DNA of 52,500 nucleotides from an uncultured Pelagibacteraceae bacterium (GTDB lineage: Bacteria; Pseudomonadota; Alphaproteobacteria; Pelagibacterales; Pelagibacteraceae), in NCBI GenBank assembly GCA_902599605.1, contig CACKFV010000005.1, forward strand, positions 1 to 52,500, given 5' to 3'. The notes beneath the pieces are model-generated. The model had not been told where the DNA came from and made no database searches. It saw only the letters and a program-made list of their open reading frames with translations. The translations under genes and the position numbers were made by a program. This document shows, in pieces, positions 22,295 to 30,468 of this stretch (within the stretch, counting starts at the first letter, position 1; each line of letters opens with the position of its first letter).

Positions 22295-23632
22295 TTATTT
22301 ACTAACCTTAAATTTATAACCCAATTTTTTTATTATATTTAAAAAAGATGGAAATGAGCTTTTGTAGCATGAAGCATCATCTATAATCCACTTTCCGTTA
22401 AAAACAAGGCCAGCAATGACCGAAGTCATTAAAATTCTATGATCCTTAAAATATTTATTGATTAAAATTTTTCTGTTTAACTTTAAATTTGGATTCCCAT
22501 AAATTTTAATCGAATTTTTAGTAAGAATTGTTTTAATACCCATTTTGTTTAGAATTTTCGAACCGAGTTTTAACCTTGGACTCTCTTTCTTGTTAAGTTC
22601 ATCTAAATTTTTAAAACTTGAAACACCCTTTGCTTTTGCAGCCACTAAGAACATAATCAAAAATTCGTCGATCAAATTACTATTTAGACTTGAAGGACAA
22701 TTAATCTTCTTTAAATTAGCCTGACTTTTAACAAAAATATCAGCTTGTTTTTCCCCGTATTTTTTTTTTATATTCAAAATTTTTATCTTAGCTCCCATCT
22801 TATTTAAAACTTTTATATATCCAATTCTTGATTCATTTACATTTACATTTTTCATTTTCAATTCACAATTTTTTGATAAGAGTGTAAGTACAATAAAAAA
22901 GGCGCACGAACTTGGATCTGAGGGAACTTTATATTTAAATGCATTAAATGCTTTTTGACCCTTAACTTTAATTTCATCACTATTTTTATTTTTTTTAATA
23001 GCAATAGGTATTCCAAGATACTTAAAAAAAGACTCGGTGTGCGATCTAGATTTTTTTGCTTTAATTACAGTTTGCCCTGGAGAATTAAGAGCTGCTAACA
23101 TCACGGTGCTTTTGCATTGCGCACTCCCCCTATTCTCAAAATAATGGATAGGGTTGACAAAGTTAGAACCAATAACTTGCAATGGTAAAGTCTTTTTATT
23201 ATTTAATTTAAAACTCGCACCCATCTTTTGCAAAGGTGTAACCACTCTTTCAAAATCTCTTTTTGATAAACTTTTATCACCAATTAATTTAATGTAGTAA
23301 GGTGATTTTACTAAAAGTCCTAAAATTAATCGAGCAAACGTTCCAGAGTTTCCAGCGTTTAAAACTAATTTTTTTTGATATTCAAATCCATTTAGGCCAT
23401 TTCCGTGAATAGAACAATTTTTTTTGTTTATAGAAATTTTAATGCCTAATTTTTTTAAACATCTAATAGAATTTAATATATCTTCCGACAATAGAATATT
23501 TTCAATATAACTTTTGCCGCAAGCTTGAGATCCAAGTAGCAATGTTCTTATTGAAATACTTTTATCACCATCAATAGAAATAGTTTTTTTAAATGAATTA
23601 TGTTTGCTATTAATAAATAATTTTTTTCCCAT
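22295..23632 (-). CDS. aroA: 3-phosphoshikimate 1-carboxyvinyltransferase (EPSP synthase)
   Basis: Condenses shikimate-3-phosphate with PEP on the route to chorismate, and so feeds the trp and phe genes in this window. The 445-residue product has the two-domain EPSP fold: DGDKSISIR (residues 21-29; norm PGDKSISHR) with the substrate-binding Lys24, GNSGT followed by ARL, GSAQCKS, SRSHTE, LIDEF with the catalytic Asp, and KESPR (norm KESDR). Glu and Arg of that last motif remain. It begins 6 nt after the lptB stop, so it is co-transcribed with the LPS genes. The 106 nt between it and rpsA hold no gene. Confidence 0.9.
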   Translation of the reverse strand: MGKKLFINSKHNSFKKTISIDGDKSISIRTLLLGSQACGKSYIENILLSEDILNSIRCLKKLGIKISINKKNCSIHGNGLNGFEYQKKLVLNAGNSGTFARLILGLLVKSPYYIKLIGDKSLSKRDFERVVTPLQKMGASFKLNNKKTLPLQVIGSNFVNPIHYFENRGSAQCKSTVMLAALNSPGQTVIKAKKSRSHTESFFKYLGIPIAIKKNKNSDEIKVKGQKAFNAFKYKVPSDPSSCAFFIVLTLLSKNCELKMKNVNVNESRIGYIKVLNKMGAKIKILNIKKKYGEKQADIFVKSQANLKKINCPSSLNSNLIDEFLIMFLVAAKAKGVSSFKNLDELNKKESPRLKLGSKILNKMGIKTILTKNSIKIYGNPNLKLNRKILINKYFKDHRILMTSVIAGLVFNGKWIIDDASCYKSSFPSFLNIIKKLGYKFKVSK

Positions 23633-23638
23633 TTATAC

Positions 23639-24415
23639 TTAGTTAATTTTAAATGAGTCACCAAAATAAGCTGATTGAGCCTCTGGATTTTTTATAAGTT
23701 CTGAAGGAGTCCCTTTTGCGATTACTTTTCCTTCTGCTAATACAAAACTTTCATCACAAATTTTTAATAGTGCTGAAATTTGATGGTCTGTAATGACACA
23801 AGTTATTCTATTTTCAGTTTGTAATTTAACAATTATTTCTTGAATATTTATAATTGATTTTATATCTAAAAAAGAAAAAGGTTCATCCAACAAAAGTAAT
23901 TCTGGTTCGCCTAAAAGTGCCATTGCAATCGTGAGGCGTCGCTTTTGTCCTCCAGAGAGTAGCCTCGCTTTTATGTCTCTGACTTCTTCTAACTGAAATC
24001 TAGAAATTAAATATTCTATTCTTTCACTTCTTGCTCTCTGATTTTTTACTCTAATTTCGCCGACTGCTTTTAAGTTATCTAAGGTAGAGAGGTCAAATAA
24101 ATATCCCCCATACTGAGGACAAACAGATAGATTATACTTTGACGTTCTTGTAAAAATTGGGATATCATTTACCTTTTGACCTCTAATAAAAATATCACCT
24201 TTGTCTGGGCTTATAAGTCCACAAACCAAATTTATGATGGTACTTTTGCCTACACCGTTTGGGCCCAGCATGCCAACTATAGATCCTTTATGGATTTCAA
24301 AACTCAAATCTTTTAAAATTTGTCTTTTTTCAAAAGACATACTTATGTCTTTAACTGCCAAAAGTGGTTTATTCTCTTTATAACTTTTTATTCTAAATTT
24401 TTTAATTATTGCCAT
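23639..24415 (-). CDS. lptB: LPS export ABC transporter ATP-binding protein
   Basis: The 258-residue ATPase of the LptBFG transporter, which lifts LPS out of the inner membrane. Walker A GPNGVGKST (51-59), signature LSGGQKRR, Walker B LLLLDEP and switch histidine ITDH are all present, and the C-terminal AYFGDSF matches LptB (norm YLGxxF). The Q loop is unusual, SVCPQYGGYLFDLS where YLPQExSIFRxL is standard, and there are about 15 extra residues at the N-terminus. It overlaps lptC by 14 nt. The expected lptA between them is absent. A branched-chain amino acid ATPase is the main alternative, but context favours LptB. Confidence 0.85.
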   Translation of the reverse strand: MAIIKKFRIKSYKENKPLLAVKDISMSFEKRQILKDLSFEIHKGSIVGMLGPNGVGKSTIINLVCGLISPDKGDIFIRGQKVNDIPIFTRTSKYNLSVCPQYGGYLFDLSTLDNLKAVGEIRVKNQRARSERIEYLISRFQLEEVRDIKARLLSGGQKRRLTIAMALLGEPELLLLDEPFSFLDIKSIINIQEIIVKLQTENRITCVITDHQISALLKICDESFVLAEGKVIAKGTPSELIKNPEAQSAYFGDSFKIN

Positions 24416-24992
24416 TTTTTGATAGATTGTTTATTTGCACTTTTTTATTAGAATTTTCCATAAAAATTTTTGTATTTTTATTTAAAATATCAATTTCGGC
24501 TCTGTCGGCTTTTAATGTTGAAATTCCGCTTAGATAACGAACATTATCGTATATTGAAACCAAATTATTTTCAAAAGATAAGTTTAAAAATTCACTTTTT
24601 AAACCATGCTCTCCATAATCTAAAGATACTGAATTATTAAACAAAGTATCAAAATTTTTTGTATTATATTTCGCAAATTTTGATTTAATTAATATGGTGT
24701 CAGAATTTTCTAATAAAATAACAGCCTCTACATTTTCTAAATAAATAATATCTGGATTTTCTTTATCTATGTTTCCTTTTTTTGCCTCTATTTTGTACTC
24801 ATTACCCTCTTTGTCTGTAGATAGGTATTTTAGATCCTCAATCATGCTTTTATTGGCATTCTCAGCCTTTTCAATATTTACCTTTAAATTACTTTTAGTA
24901 ATTGGTTTACTAAAATATTTAAAAAATATTAGTAAAGATATTATTACAAAAGTGAAAATTAAGAATAGTTGTATGTATAATTTCTTAGTCAT
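24402..24992 (-). CDS. lptC: LPS export system protein LptC
   Basis: A 196-residue protein with one N-terminal membrane anchor (about residues 6-25) and a periplasmic beta-jellyroll, the LptC/YrbK plan. Recognisable parts are the segment YKIEAKKGNID, IYLENVEAVI and a repeated beta pattern to the end. LptC links the LptBFG transporter to the LptA bridge. The sequence is divergent, so the call leans on its position between kdsD and lptB. It is too short to contain a fused LptA. Confidence 0.78.
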   Translation of the reverse strand: MTKKLYIQLFLIFTFVIISLLIFFKYFSKPITKSNLKVNIEKAENANKSMIEDLKYLSTDKEGNEYKIEAKKGNIDKENPDIIYLENVEAVILLENSDTILIKSKFAKYNTKNFDTLFNNSVSLDYGEHGLKSEFLNLSFENNLVSIYDNVRYLSGISTLKADRAEIDILNKNTKIFMENSNKKVQINNLSKNGNN

Positions 24993-25973
24993 TTATTGAA
25001 TATTACTTTCTAAGATATTATGAATATGAATTACACCTATTGTTTTATCCTTTTGTTTTTTTTTATGAACACATAAAAAAGTAATTCTATTTGAATTCAT
25101 AAGTGATAAAGCTTTAGCAGCCAGAACATCAGCATTAATTGAAATTGGATTTTTTGTCATTACATCTTTTACTTTTAACTGTTTAAGATCTCCTTTTTTT
25201 TCACTTATTCTTCTAATTTGACCATCAGTAATAATTCCAGTAGTCCTTTTTTTGTTATTTCTTGCAACAAGAACCCCAAGTTTTTTTTGGGAAATGAACT
25301 TTAACGCATTTTTCATGTTAGAACTTTCGCTAATAAACGGTATTTTTTTTCCTGTTAGCATCAGGTCTTCTACAGATTTTAACTTAGATCCTAAACTTCC
25401 AGAGGGGTGAAATTTTTTGAAGTCTTTTTGACCAAATTTTTTCTGTTTCATTGTAGCTATCGCAATTGCATCACCAATTGCCAATTGGACAATAGTCGAA
25501 GAAGTTGGAACTATACCTCCTGGTCCGGCTTCTTTTACCTCAGGAGTTAAAATCTTTATATCCGACGCTTTGTAAAGAAGAGAATTTTTTTTTGAAACTA
25601 TTCCAATTAATGTAATACTCTTATTTCTATTTGCGAATTGAATAATATTTCTTAATTCACTAGACTCTCCGCTATTACTAATAAGCATCAAAACATCATT
25701 TGAACTAATTTGTCCAAGATCTCCATGAGAGCAAGAACTCGCATCCACAAAAAAAGATGGAGTACCAACTGATGCCAAAGTAGAAGAAATTTTTTTGGCA
25801 ATAATTCCCGATTTACCAACCCCAGACAAAATAACTTTTCCTTTTTTACAATTTAGTATTTTTTCGACTGCTTTTTTAAAATTCATGTCCAATGAATTTT
25901 TCAGTTTATTTAGAGAGACTATTTCAGTATTAATTACGTCCTTTGCAATTTTTTTATAAATATCTTTCTTCAT
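24993..25973 (-). CDS. kdsD: Arabinose-5-phosphate isomerase (KpsF/GutQ family)
   Basis: Interconverts ribulose-5-phosphate and arabinose-5-phosphate, the first step to Kdo for LPS. It has an N-terminal SIS domain (GVGKSGIIAKK, SHGDLG, SNSGES) and two C-terminal CBS repeats. The start at 25973 is preferred over an upstream ATG at 25985 because it makes a TAATG overlap with the rnd stop, the pattern seen throughout this genome; the product is then 326 residues. The usual HPxEASHGDLG reads DASSCSHGDLG, and CPLGLAPTTST reads GPGGIVPTSST. kdsB, the next Kdo gene, lies at 32 kb. Confidence 0.9.
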   Translation of the reverse strand: MKKDIYKKIAKDVINTEIVSLNKLKNSLDMNFKKAVEKILNCKKGKVILSGVGKSGIIAKKISSTLASVGTPSFFVDASSCSHGDLGQISSNDVLMLISNSGESSELRNIIQFANRNKSITLIGIVSKKNSLLYKASDIKILTPEVKEAGPGGIVPTSSTIVQLAIGDAIAIATMKQKKFGQKDFKKFHPSGSLGSKLKSVEDLMLTGKKIPFISESSNMKNALKFISQKKLGVLVARNNKKRTTGIITDGQIRRISEKKGDLKQLKVKDVMTKNPISINADVLAAKALSLMNSNRITFLCVHKKKQKDKTIGVIHIHNILESNIQ

Positions 25974-26578
25974 TAATGTGACCAAATATCGTCTGAAAAT
26001 GATGCTAAATCTAAATTAACTCTGGTGTTAATAAATTTTAGGCAATCTTCATAAAGGTGATACCTTTTTTCCCTTTTAAGAATTTTTGTAAGAGCATCAT
26101 TTATTTTATGCAAATATAAAACGTCATTAGCGCAATATTTAATTTGAGCCTGAGACAACTCTCCTCCAAAATCAGAACTTTGGTACTGTTTGCTTATGTC
26201 AACACCAACAAATTCTTTTATTAAATCTTTCAACCCATGTTTATCGGTGTAAGACCTTGCTAATTTTGATTGAAGTTTTGTATCCTCAATATTATTTACA
26301 TCAACTAAAAGATATTTTTTTATAAAAGTTAAATCGCTCCTAGAATAATGAAAAATTTTTTTAATTGATTTATCTGACAATATTTTTTTTAAAATAGGAG
26401 CTTTATATTCATTCCTGTCAAGTTGGACTATATGCGCATCAGAATTTCCAGATGAAATTTGAACTAAGCACAATTTATCCCTTTGGAAATTTAATCCCAT
26501 AAACTCGCAATCAACAGCTACCCTATTGCCAACATTAAGATCTTCTGGTAAATCTGTTTTGTGAACTTTTATATCCAT
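25973..26578 (-). CDS. rnd: Ribonuclease D-like 3'-5' exonuclease
   Basis: A 201-residue DEDD-type exonuclease, consisting of the nuclease domain only (no HRDC domain), as is common in alphaproteobacteria. Motifs: AVDCEFMGL with the Asp-x-Glu pair, FHYSRSDLTFI, then TDKHGLKDL and the tyrosine motif YCANDVLYLH. It should trim tRNA precursors or other structured RNAs. It heads the rnd-kdsD-lptC-lptB group, in the standard alphaproteobacterial order, and is divergent from the SDR gene 20 nt away. Confidence 0.88.
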   Translation of the reverse strand: MDIKVHKTDLPEDLNVGNRVAVDCEFMGLNFQRDKLCLVQISSGNSDAHIVQLDRNEYKAPILKKILSDKSIKKIFHYSRSDLTFIKKYLLVDVNNIEDTKLQSKLARSYTDKHGLKDLIKEFVGVDISKQYQSSDFGGELSQAQIKYCANDVLYLHKINDALTKILKREKRYHLYEDCLKFINTRVNLDLASFSDDIWSH

Positions 26579-26598
26579 AAGCTTGTAATTATTTATAT

Positions 26599-27564
26599 AT
26601 GAAACGAAAAAATAGTCTAAAAAATTGTCTAATTTTTGGCGCTTCTGGCCAAATCGGAAGAAATTTGATTAGAAGTCTAACCAAAAATAATATTAAAGTA
26701 ACGGCATTAACAAGAAATATTCATCAAAAAGGCTATATACTAAAAACCCAAGCCAACCCTGGATTTCTTGAAATAGTCGAGGGAAGTATCTTTGATCACA
26801 AATTGATTGAGAAACTATTTATTAATGCTGATTTATGCGTGAACTTGGTCGGTATATTATTTGAAAAAGGTAAAAACAATTTTAACAACATACATGTCGA
26901 ATTTCCAAAAATGATTTCAAGATATGCATCGACTTATAAATTAGAAAAATTTGTACACATATCTGCTCTCGGCATTGAAAATGCCAAGGACTCAATTTAT
27001 GCTCAAAGTAAATTAAAAGGTGAAAAAGAAGTTTTAAATAATTTTCATAAGGCCGTAATTGTGAGACCCTCAATAGTATATTCGGTCGATGATAATTTCA
27101 CTACCCAATTAATGACTTTATTAGGATTGATGCCTATTTTTCCAATTTACTATAATGGTAAAACAAAGTTTAGACCTATTTTTTGTTCAGATTTAACAAA
27201 TTCTATTACTAAAATTATAACTGATGATATTAAAGAAAATATAATTGAATTCGCTGGACCGGAGGAAATCTCTTTTAAGGAAATATTAGAAAAACTTCTT
27301 TTTTTATTAGAAAAAAAAAGGCTTTTGCTACCAATGCCAATTTCACTTGCAAGAATGACCGCATATATTTTCGAGCAATTGCCTAAACCACTCATCACAA
27401 ATGATCAGCTTAGATTATTAAAATATGATAACGTTTTATCTGGCAAATACAAAAGCAACAATGATTTTGAATTTGATTGTTCATCAAGATTTGAGCAAGA
27501 GGTAAATAAATACTCTTATATGTGGAAAAATGAAGGAGAATATTCAAAAAAAAGGGTAAATTAA
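26599..27564 (+). CDS. NDUFA9-like atypical SDR (NAD-dependent epimerase/dehydratase fold)
   Basis: A 321-residue extended short-chain dehydrogenase-like protein. The nucleotide-binding start IFGASGQIGRNLIRSL is followed by NLVGIL, ISALGIENAKDS with YAQSKLKGE (Tyr-x3-Lys) and RPSIVYSVDDNF. This set matches the complex I NDUFA9 group, whose bacterial members are co-conserved with NADH dehydrogenase or ubiquinone synthesis, although the exact role in bacteria is not clear. The start is 20 nt from the divergent rnd gene, so both share a very short promoter region. The SHOCT gene follows after 4 nt. Confidence 0.82.
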   Translation: MKRKNSLKNCLIFGASGQIGRNLIRSLTKNNIKVTALTRNIHQKGYILKTQANPGFLEIVEGSIFDHKLIEKLFINADLCVNLVGILFEKGKNNFNNIHVEFPKMISRYASTYKLEKFVHISALGIENAKDSIYAQSKLKGEKEVLNNFHKAVIVRPSIVYSVDDNFTTQLMTLLGLMPIFPIYYNGKTKFRPIFCSDLTNSITKIITDDIKENIIEFAGPEEISFKEILEKLLFLLEKKRLLLPMPISLARMTAYIFEQLPKPLITNDQLRLLKYDNVLSGKYKSNNDFEFDCSSRFEQEVNKYSYMWKNEGEYSKKRVN

Positions 27565-27568
27565 CTTT

Positions 27569-27820
27569 ATGATAATATCTATTGTTTATACTATAATAGG
27601 TTTAATTTTTTGCTTTGTTTTATATCTTGCTTTTAGAGCTATAAATACTGGCATGGAAGCGAAAAAAGCTAATAAAGATTTAGAGAATTCTGATAATACC
27701 AGTTTAGATAATCAAAAAGACCTAATAAAAAAACTTAGCGAATTAAAAGAATTACACGAAAAAAAAATTTTGAGTGATGAGGAGTTTATTGCAGCTAAAA
27801 AAAAAATACTAGGTGAATAA
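27569..27820 (+). CDS. Small membrane protein with SHOCT-type C-terminal motif
   Basis: An 83-residue protein with one N-terminal membrane helix (about residues 4-24) and a C-terminal segment LSELKELHEKKILSDEEF followed by AAKKKILGE. This helix-turn-helix is the SHOCT (short C-terminal) motif, found at the ends of many unrelated bacterial proteins and thought to mediate oligomerisation. No enzymatic function can be suggested. It is the second gene after the NDUFA9-like SDR and converges on gcrA with only 1 nt between the stops. Confidence 0.75.
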   Translation: MIISIVYTIIGLIFCFVLYLAFRAINTGMEAKKANKDLENSDNTSLDNQKDLIKKLSELKELHEKKILSDEEFIAAKKKILGE

Positions 27821-27821
27821 T

Positions 27822-28371
27822 TTAAGCTGACTTTATCTTTCTTCTAATAAATTTTGGCACTTCATTATCTTTATCTTTATCCAAAACGTCTTCTTTTCTG
27901 TTTTTTGGCTGGAAAGCATATAATAAGTGAAGTTTACAATATGAAAAATCTTTTAACGAAGTTCTGCCACAAAAGTAAAAATTATCCTCATTGGGATGTC
28001 CAATTGGCCATTTGCATGAATTTTCATCAAGTTCCTCAAGCTGCTTAGGATTTTCAGGTTCAAAATCTTTATCTATAATTAAAGATTTGAATTTACCTCT
28101 TCTTAAATTTTTACGAGAGACTTTATTTTCTTTTACATTGACATTAGTAGCTAACTGTGAATTTTTTCGTGTCTGAAATTTTCCCGAAAGATTTAAACGA
28201 TGCGCTTTACCGATTTAAGAGACAGAATGGCTATCTTAATTCTAAGACAGCCATTCTGCGGATAACGGCATTACGAGTAACTCCACCTAGTATTTCAGCT
28301 ATTTGGCTCGCAGTATTGCCTTTACCCCACAATTCTTTCAGTTTATTTACTTTTTCTGGTGTCCAACTCAT
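27822..28371 (-). CDS. gcrA: Cell-cycle regulator GcrA, reading frame interrupted by a 49-nt hairpin insert
   Basis: GcrA binds sigma70 RNA polymerase and controls CcrM-methylated (GANTC) promoters in alphaproteobacteria. The first 37 codons (28371 to 28261) read MSWTPEKVNKLKELWGKG and on to GVTRNAVI. The next 49 nt break the frame, and then translation resumes at 28211 with GKAHRLNLSGKFQTRK and runs 129 codons without a stop to a typical GcrA end with CKWPIGHP, FCGR, CKLHLLYAFQP. Removing 49 nt restores one 166-residue protein through the invariant motif GVTRNAVIGKAHRL. As written, ribosomes would stop at a TAG nine codons into the insert. Nothing else in the gene is damaged. It may be a bypassed gene, a mini-intron-like element, a recent pseudogene or an assembly fault. 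Confidence 0.88.
28212..28260 (-). other. 49-nt hairpin insert inside gcrA, flanked by matching ATC codons
   Basis: In gcrA sense the last proper codon is ATC (28263-28261). Then come CG, a 16-nt arm CAGAATGGCTGTCTTA (28258-28243), loop GAAT, the second arm TAAGATAGCCATTCTG (28238-28223), 8 further nt, and ATC again (28214-28212) directly before GGT AAA GCG. The stem is 15 Watson-Crick pairs plus one G-U; on the opposite strand that position would be an A-C mismatch, so the fold is best as gcrA mRNA. The 46 nt between the ATC codons plus one ATC give 49 nt, a +1 frame change, with an in-frame TAG in the stem. I see no second copy in this window. Confidence 0.8.
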
Positions 28372-28379
28372 ACAATATT

Positions 28380-28405
28380 TTGTTATATAAAATAAAATAT
28401 AACAA
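28380..28405. repeat. 9-bp inverted repeat between gcrA and the ABC permease gene
   Basis: TTGTTATAT (28380-28388) and ATATAACAA (28397-28405) are exact reverse complements with an 8-nt spacer, 9 nt upstream of the gcrA start codon and within the divergent promoter region. The size and symmetry fit a dimeric repressor site that could control gcrA; an mRNA hairpin at the gcrA 5' end is the alternative. The rest of the 119-nt gap is A/T-rich without clear hexamers. Confidence 0.4.
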
Positions 28406-28490
28406 TATGTAGTAATTCACAATAAATGTATCAAAACAAGGATTTTTTTTAACTTCTTAACAATTTTATAAAATAAATTAATAAATACTT

Positions 28491-29303
28491 ATGGTTGAAT
28501 TAAACAAAAAATATAAAATTGGAGTACGACGTTTTAGCTATATTAATTGGATAGGTTTTTACTCTCTGTATAAAAAAGAGACACTTCGTTTTCTTATTGT
28601 ATCTGGTCAAACAATTTTAGGACCAGTGGTAACTGCAATTTTATTTTTAATGGTCATTTCTCTTGCAATAGGTGAAAATAGAGGAATGGTTCTAGGAGTT
28701 CCTTTTATAGAATTTTTAGCACCTGGATTAATAAGCATGCAAATAATTCAACAATCTTTTGCTCACTCATCATCCTCAATACTATCAGGAAAAATGATGG
28801 GAAATATTGTGGATTTGGTAGGAAGTCCACTTTCAGCACTTGAAGTAACGCTTGCTGTAGTTTTCGCCTCAATTACGAGGTCTATTATGATAAGTTTTTT
28901 ATCAATCTTAGTGTTCAGCATTTTTATAGAAATCCGTTTCGAAAACGCTCTGATCTTCTTAATTTTCTTATTTCTGTCGTCTTTTTCTATGGGAGCATTG
29001 GGTTTTATTGCGGGTATGTGGTCAGATAAATGGGAAAATATGGCTACTGTAACCAACTTTATAATTGTTCCAATGTCATTTTTATCTGGCACTTTTTACT
29101 CGATAAATAGACTTCCCGAAATCTTACAAAAAATAAGTTTTTTAAATCCTTTCTTTCACATGATTGATGGGTTGAGATTTTCCTTTATCGGAACTAGCGA
29201 TGGTTCAATTAAATTTGGTCTTATATATTTATTTTTGTTTGGTTTGATTATATGGTTCATATCATTCCTCCTTTATAAAAAAGGATACAAAATTAGAAAC
29301 TAA
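28491..29303 (+). CDS. ABC-2 type transporter permease
   Basis: A 270-residue inner-membrane protein with about six hydrophobic segments (near 37-60, 70-90, 120-145, 153-172, 187-205 and 240-262). The ABC-2 permease signature is present in the pattern MSFLSGTFYSINRLPE (about 196-211) and FLNPFFHMIDGLRFS. Such permeases export polysaccharides, lipids or drugs with a separate ATPase. No ATPase gene is adjacent; the partner must lie elsewhere. The argD start follows the stop codon directly, an arrangement also seen in other alphaproteobacteria. Confidence 0.87.
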   Translation: MVELNKKYKIGVRRFSYINWIGFYSLYKKETLRFLIVSGQTILGPVVTAILFLMVISLAIGENRGMVLGVPFIEFLAPGLISMQIIQQSFAHSSSSILSGKMMGNIVDLVGSPLSALEVTLAVVFASITRSIMISFLSILVFSIFIEIRFENALIFLIFLFLSSFSMGALGFIAGMWSDKWENMATVTNFIIVPMSFLSGTFYSINRLPEILQKISFLNPFFHMIDGLRFSFIGTSDGSIKFGLIYLFLFGLIIWFISFLLYKKGYKIRN

Positions 29304-30464
29304 ATGACATTTTTAGCAAATAATTATAACAGAAAAAAAGTTTCTTTTAAAAAGGGAAAAGGAAGTTATCTTTATTCAACCAATGGAAAAAAATATCTAG
29401 ACTTCGTGAGTGGTATAGCTGTTTGCGCTTTAGGTCATGCACATCCAAAATTGATTAAGGCAATAAATGATCAATCAAAAAAAGTATGGCACGTCTCTAA
29501 CGCATTTCAAATCCCTGAAGGAGAGAAATTAGCAAAAAAATTGTGTCAAAAGACATTTGCAGACTATGTTATGTTTTCTAACTCAGGGGCAGAAGCTGTT
29601 GAAGCTGCTATTAAAGTCGCTAGACGATATTTTTATTCAATTGGAAAACCGAAGAAAAATAGAATTCTTTGTGTAAAGAATTCCTTTCATGGACGGACTC
29701 TAGGAGCAATTTTTGCAAGTGGATCAAAAAAAATGACTGAAGGCTTTGGCCCGGTAAGTGGTTTCGATCATTTCACTTTTGGGGATCATAATTCATTAAA
29801 AAAAAGAATTACAAAAAATACTGCAGCTATTATGGTTGAGACAATTATGGGTGAAGGAGGAATAAAAGTAATACCTGATTGGTGTTTAAGAGGTTTAAGA
29901 AAATTATGCAATAAGAAAAAAATATTACTTATACTTGATGAAGTACAATGTGGAATTGGAAGAACAGGTGATTTTTTTGCTTTTGAAAGTTCAAAAGTAA
30001 AACCAGATATTGTACCTATAGCAAAAGGTATTGGCGGTGGGTTTCCTATTGGTGCAGTCTTGATGAACAAGAAGGTCAGCAAAGCAATGGTGCCTGGAAC
30101 CCACGGATCTACATTTGGAGGTAATCCCTTAGCCATGTCTGTTGGAAATGAAGTAATGGATATAATTTCAAATAAAAAATTTTTGAATAATGTCAAAAAT
30201 TTATCAAAATATTTTTTAAAAAATTTAAATATTTTAAAAGATAAATATCCGAATATTATTAAACAAATAAGAGGAAAAGGTTTGTTAATAGGTATTCAGT
30301 TACATAAAGATCAAACTTTATTTATCAAAAAATTGATGGAAAATAAATTACTGACTATCAAAGCAGCTGAAAATGTCATTCGTATTTTACCACCCCTGAA
30401 TGTTAAGAAGAGTGAAATCGATATTGCATTAAAAGTTATTAATAAAGTTTGCTCAGAATATTAA
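29304..30464 (+). CDS. argD: Acetylornithine aminotransferase
   Basis: A 386-residue class III PLP aminotransferase that converts N-acetylglutamate semialdehyde to N-acetylornithine. Motifs: FSNSGAEAVEAAIKVAR, SFHGRTLGA, LILDEVQCGIGRTG with the PLP aspartate, AKGIGGGFP with the PLP lysine (about residue 241), and THGSTFGGNPLA. These are normal for the family. It begins immediately after the ABC permease stop (TAAATG) and argF follows after 4 nt. Together with argB, argF and argJ it supplies most of the arginine pathway. Confidence 0.95.
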   Translation: MTFLANNYNRKKVSFKKGKGSYLYSTNGKKYLDFVSGIAVCALGHAHPKLIKAINDQSKKVWHVSNAFQIPEGEKLAKKLCQKTFADYVMFSNSGAEAVEAAIKVARRYFYSIGKPKKNRILCVKNSFHGRTLGAIFASGSKKMTEGFGPVSGFDHFTFGDHNSLKKRITKNTAAIMVETIMGEGGIKVIPDWCLRGLRKLCNKKKILLILDEVQCGIGRTGDFFAFESSKVKPDIVPIAKGIGGGFPIGAVLMNKKVSKAMVPGTHGSTFGGNPLAMSVGNEVMDIISNKKFLNNVKNLSKYFLKNLNILKDKYPNIIKQIRGKGLLIGIQLHKDQTLFIKKLMENKLLTIKAAENVIRILPPLNVKKSEIDIALKVINKVCSEY

Positions 30465-30468
30465 TTTA

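Noticed and set aside
24402-24992. LptC-like gene as an LptA-LptC fusion
   Set aside because: At 196 residues with one N-terminal anchor it accounts only for LptC.
28223-28258. gcrA hairpin as a transcription terminator
   Set aside because: No T-run follows it in either direction and it lies in the middle of a coding region.
28201-28265. gcrA insert as a multiple-displacement-amplification chimera or sequencing artefact
   Set aside because: Such chimeras copy nearby sequence in inverted form; the hairpin arms do not match the gcrA flanks or anything else I can find in the window. Not fully excluded without reads.
29786-30196. 136-codon minus-strand frame
   Set aside because: Antisense of argD, which has full family motifs; no independent support.
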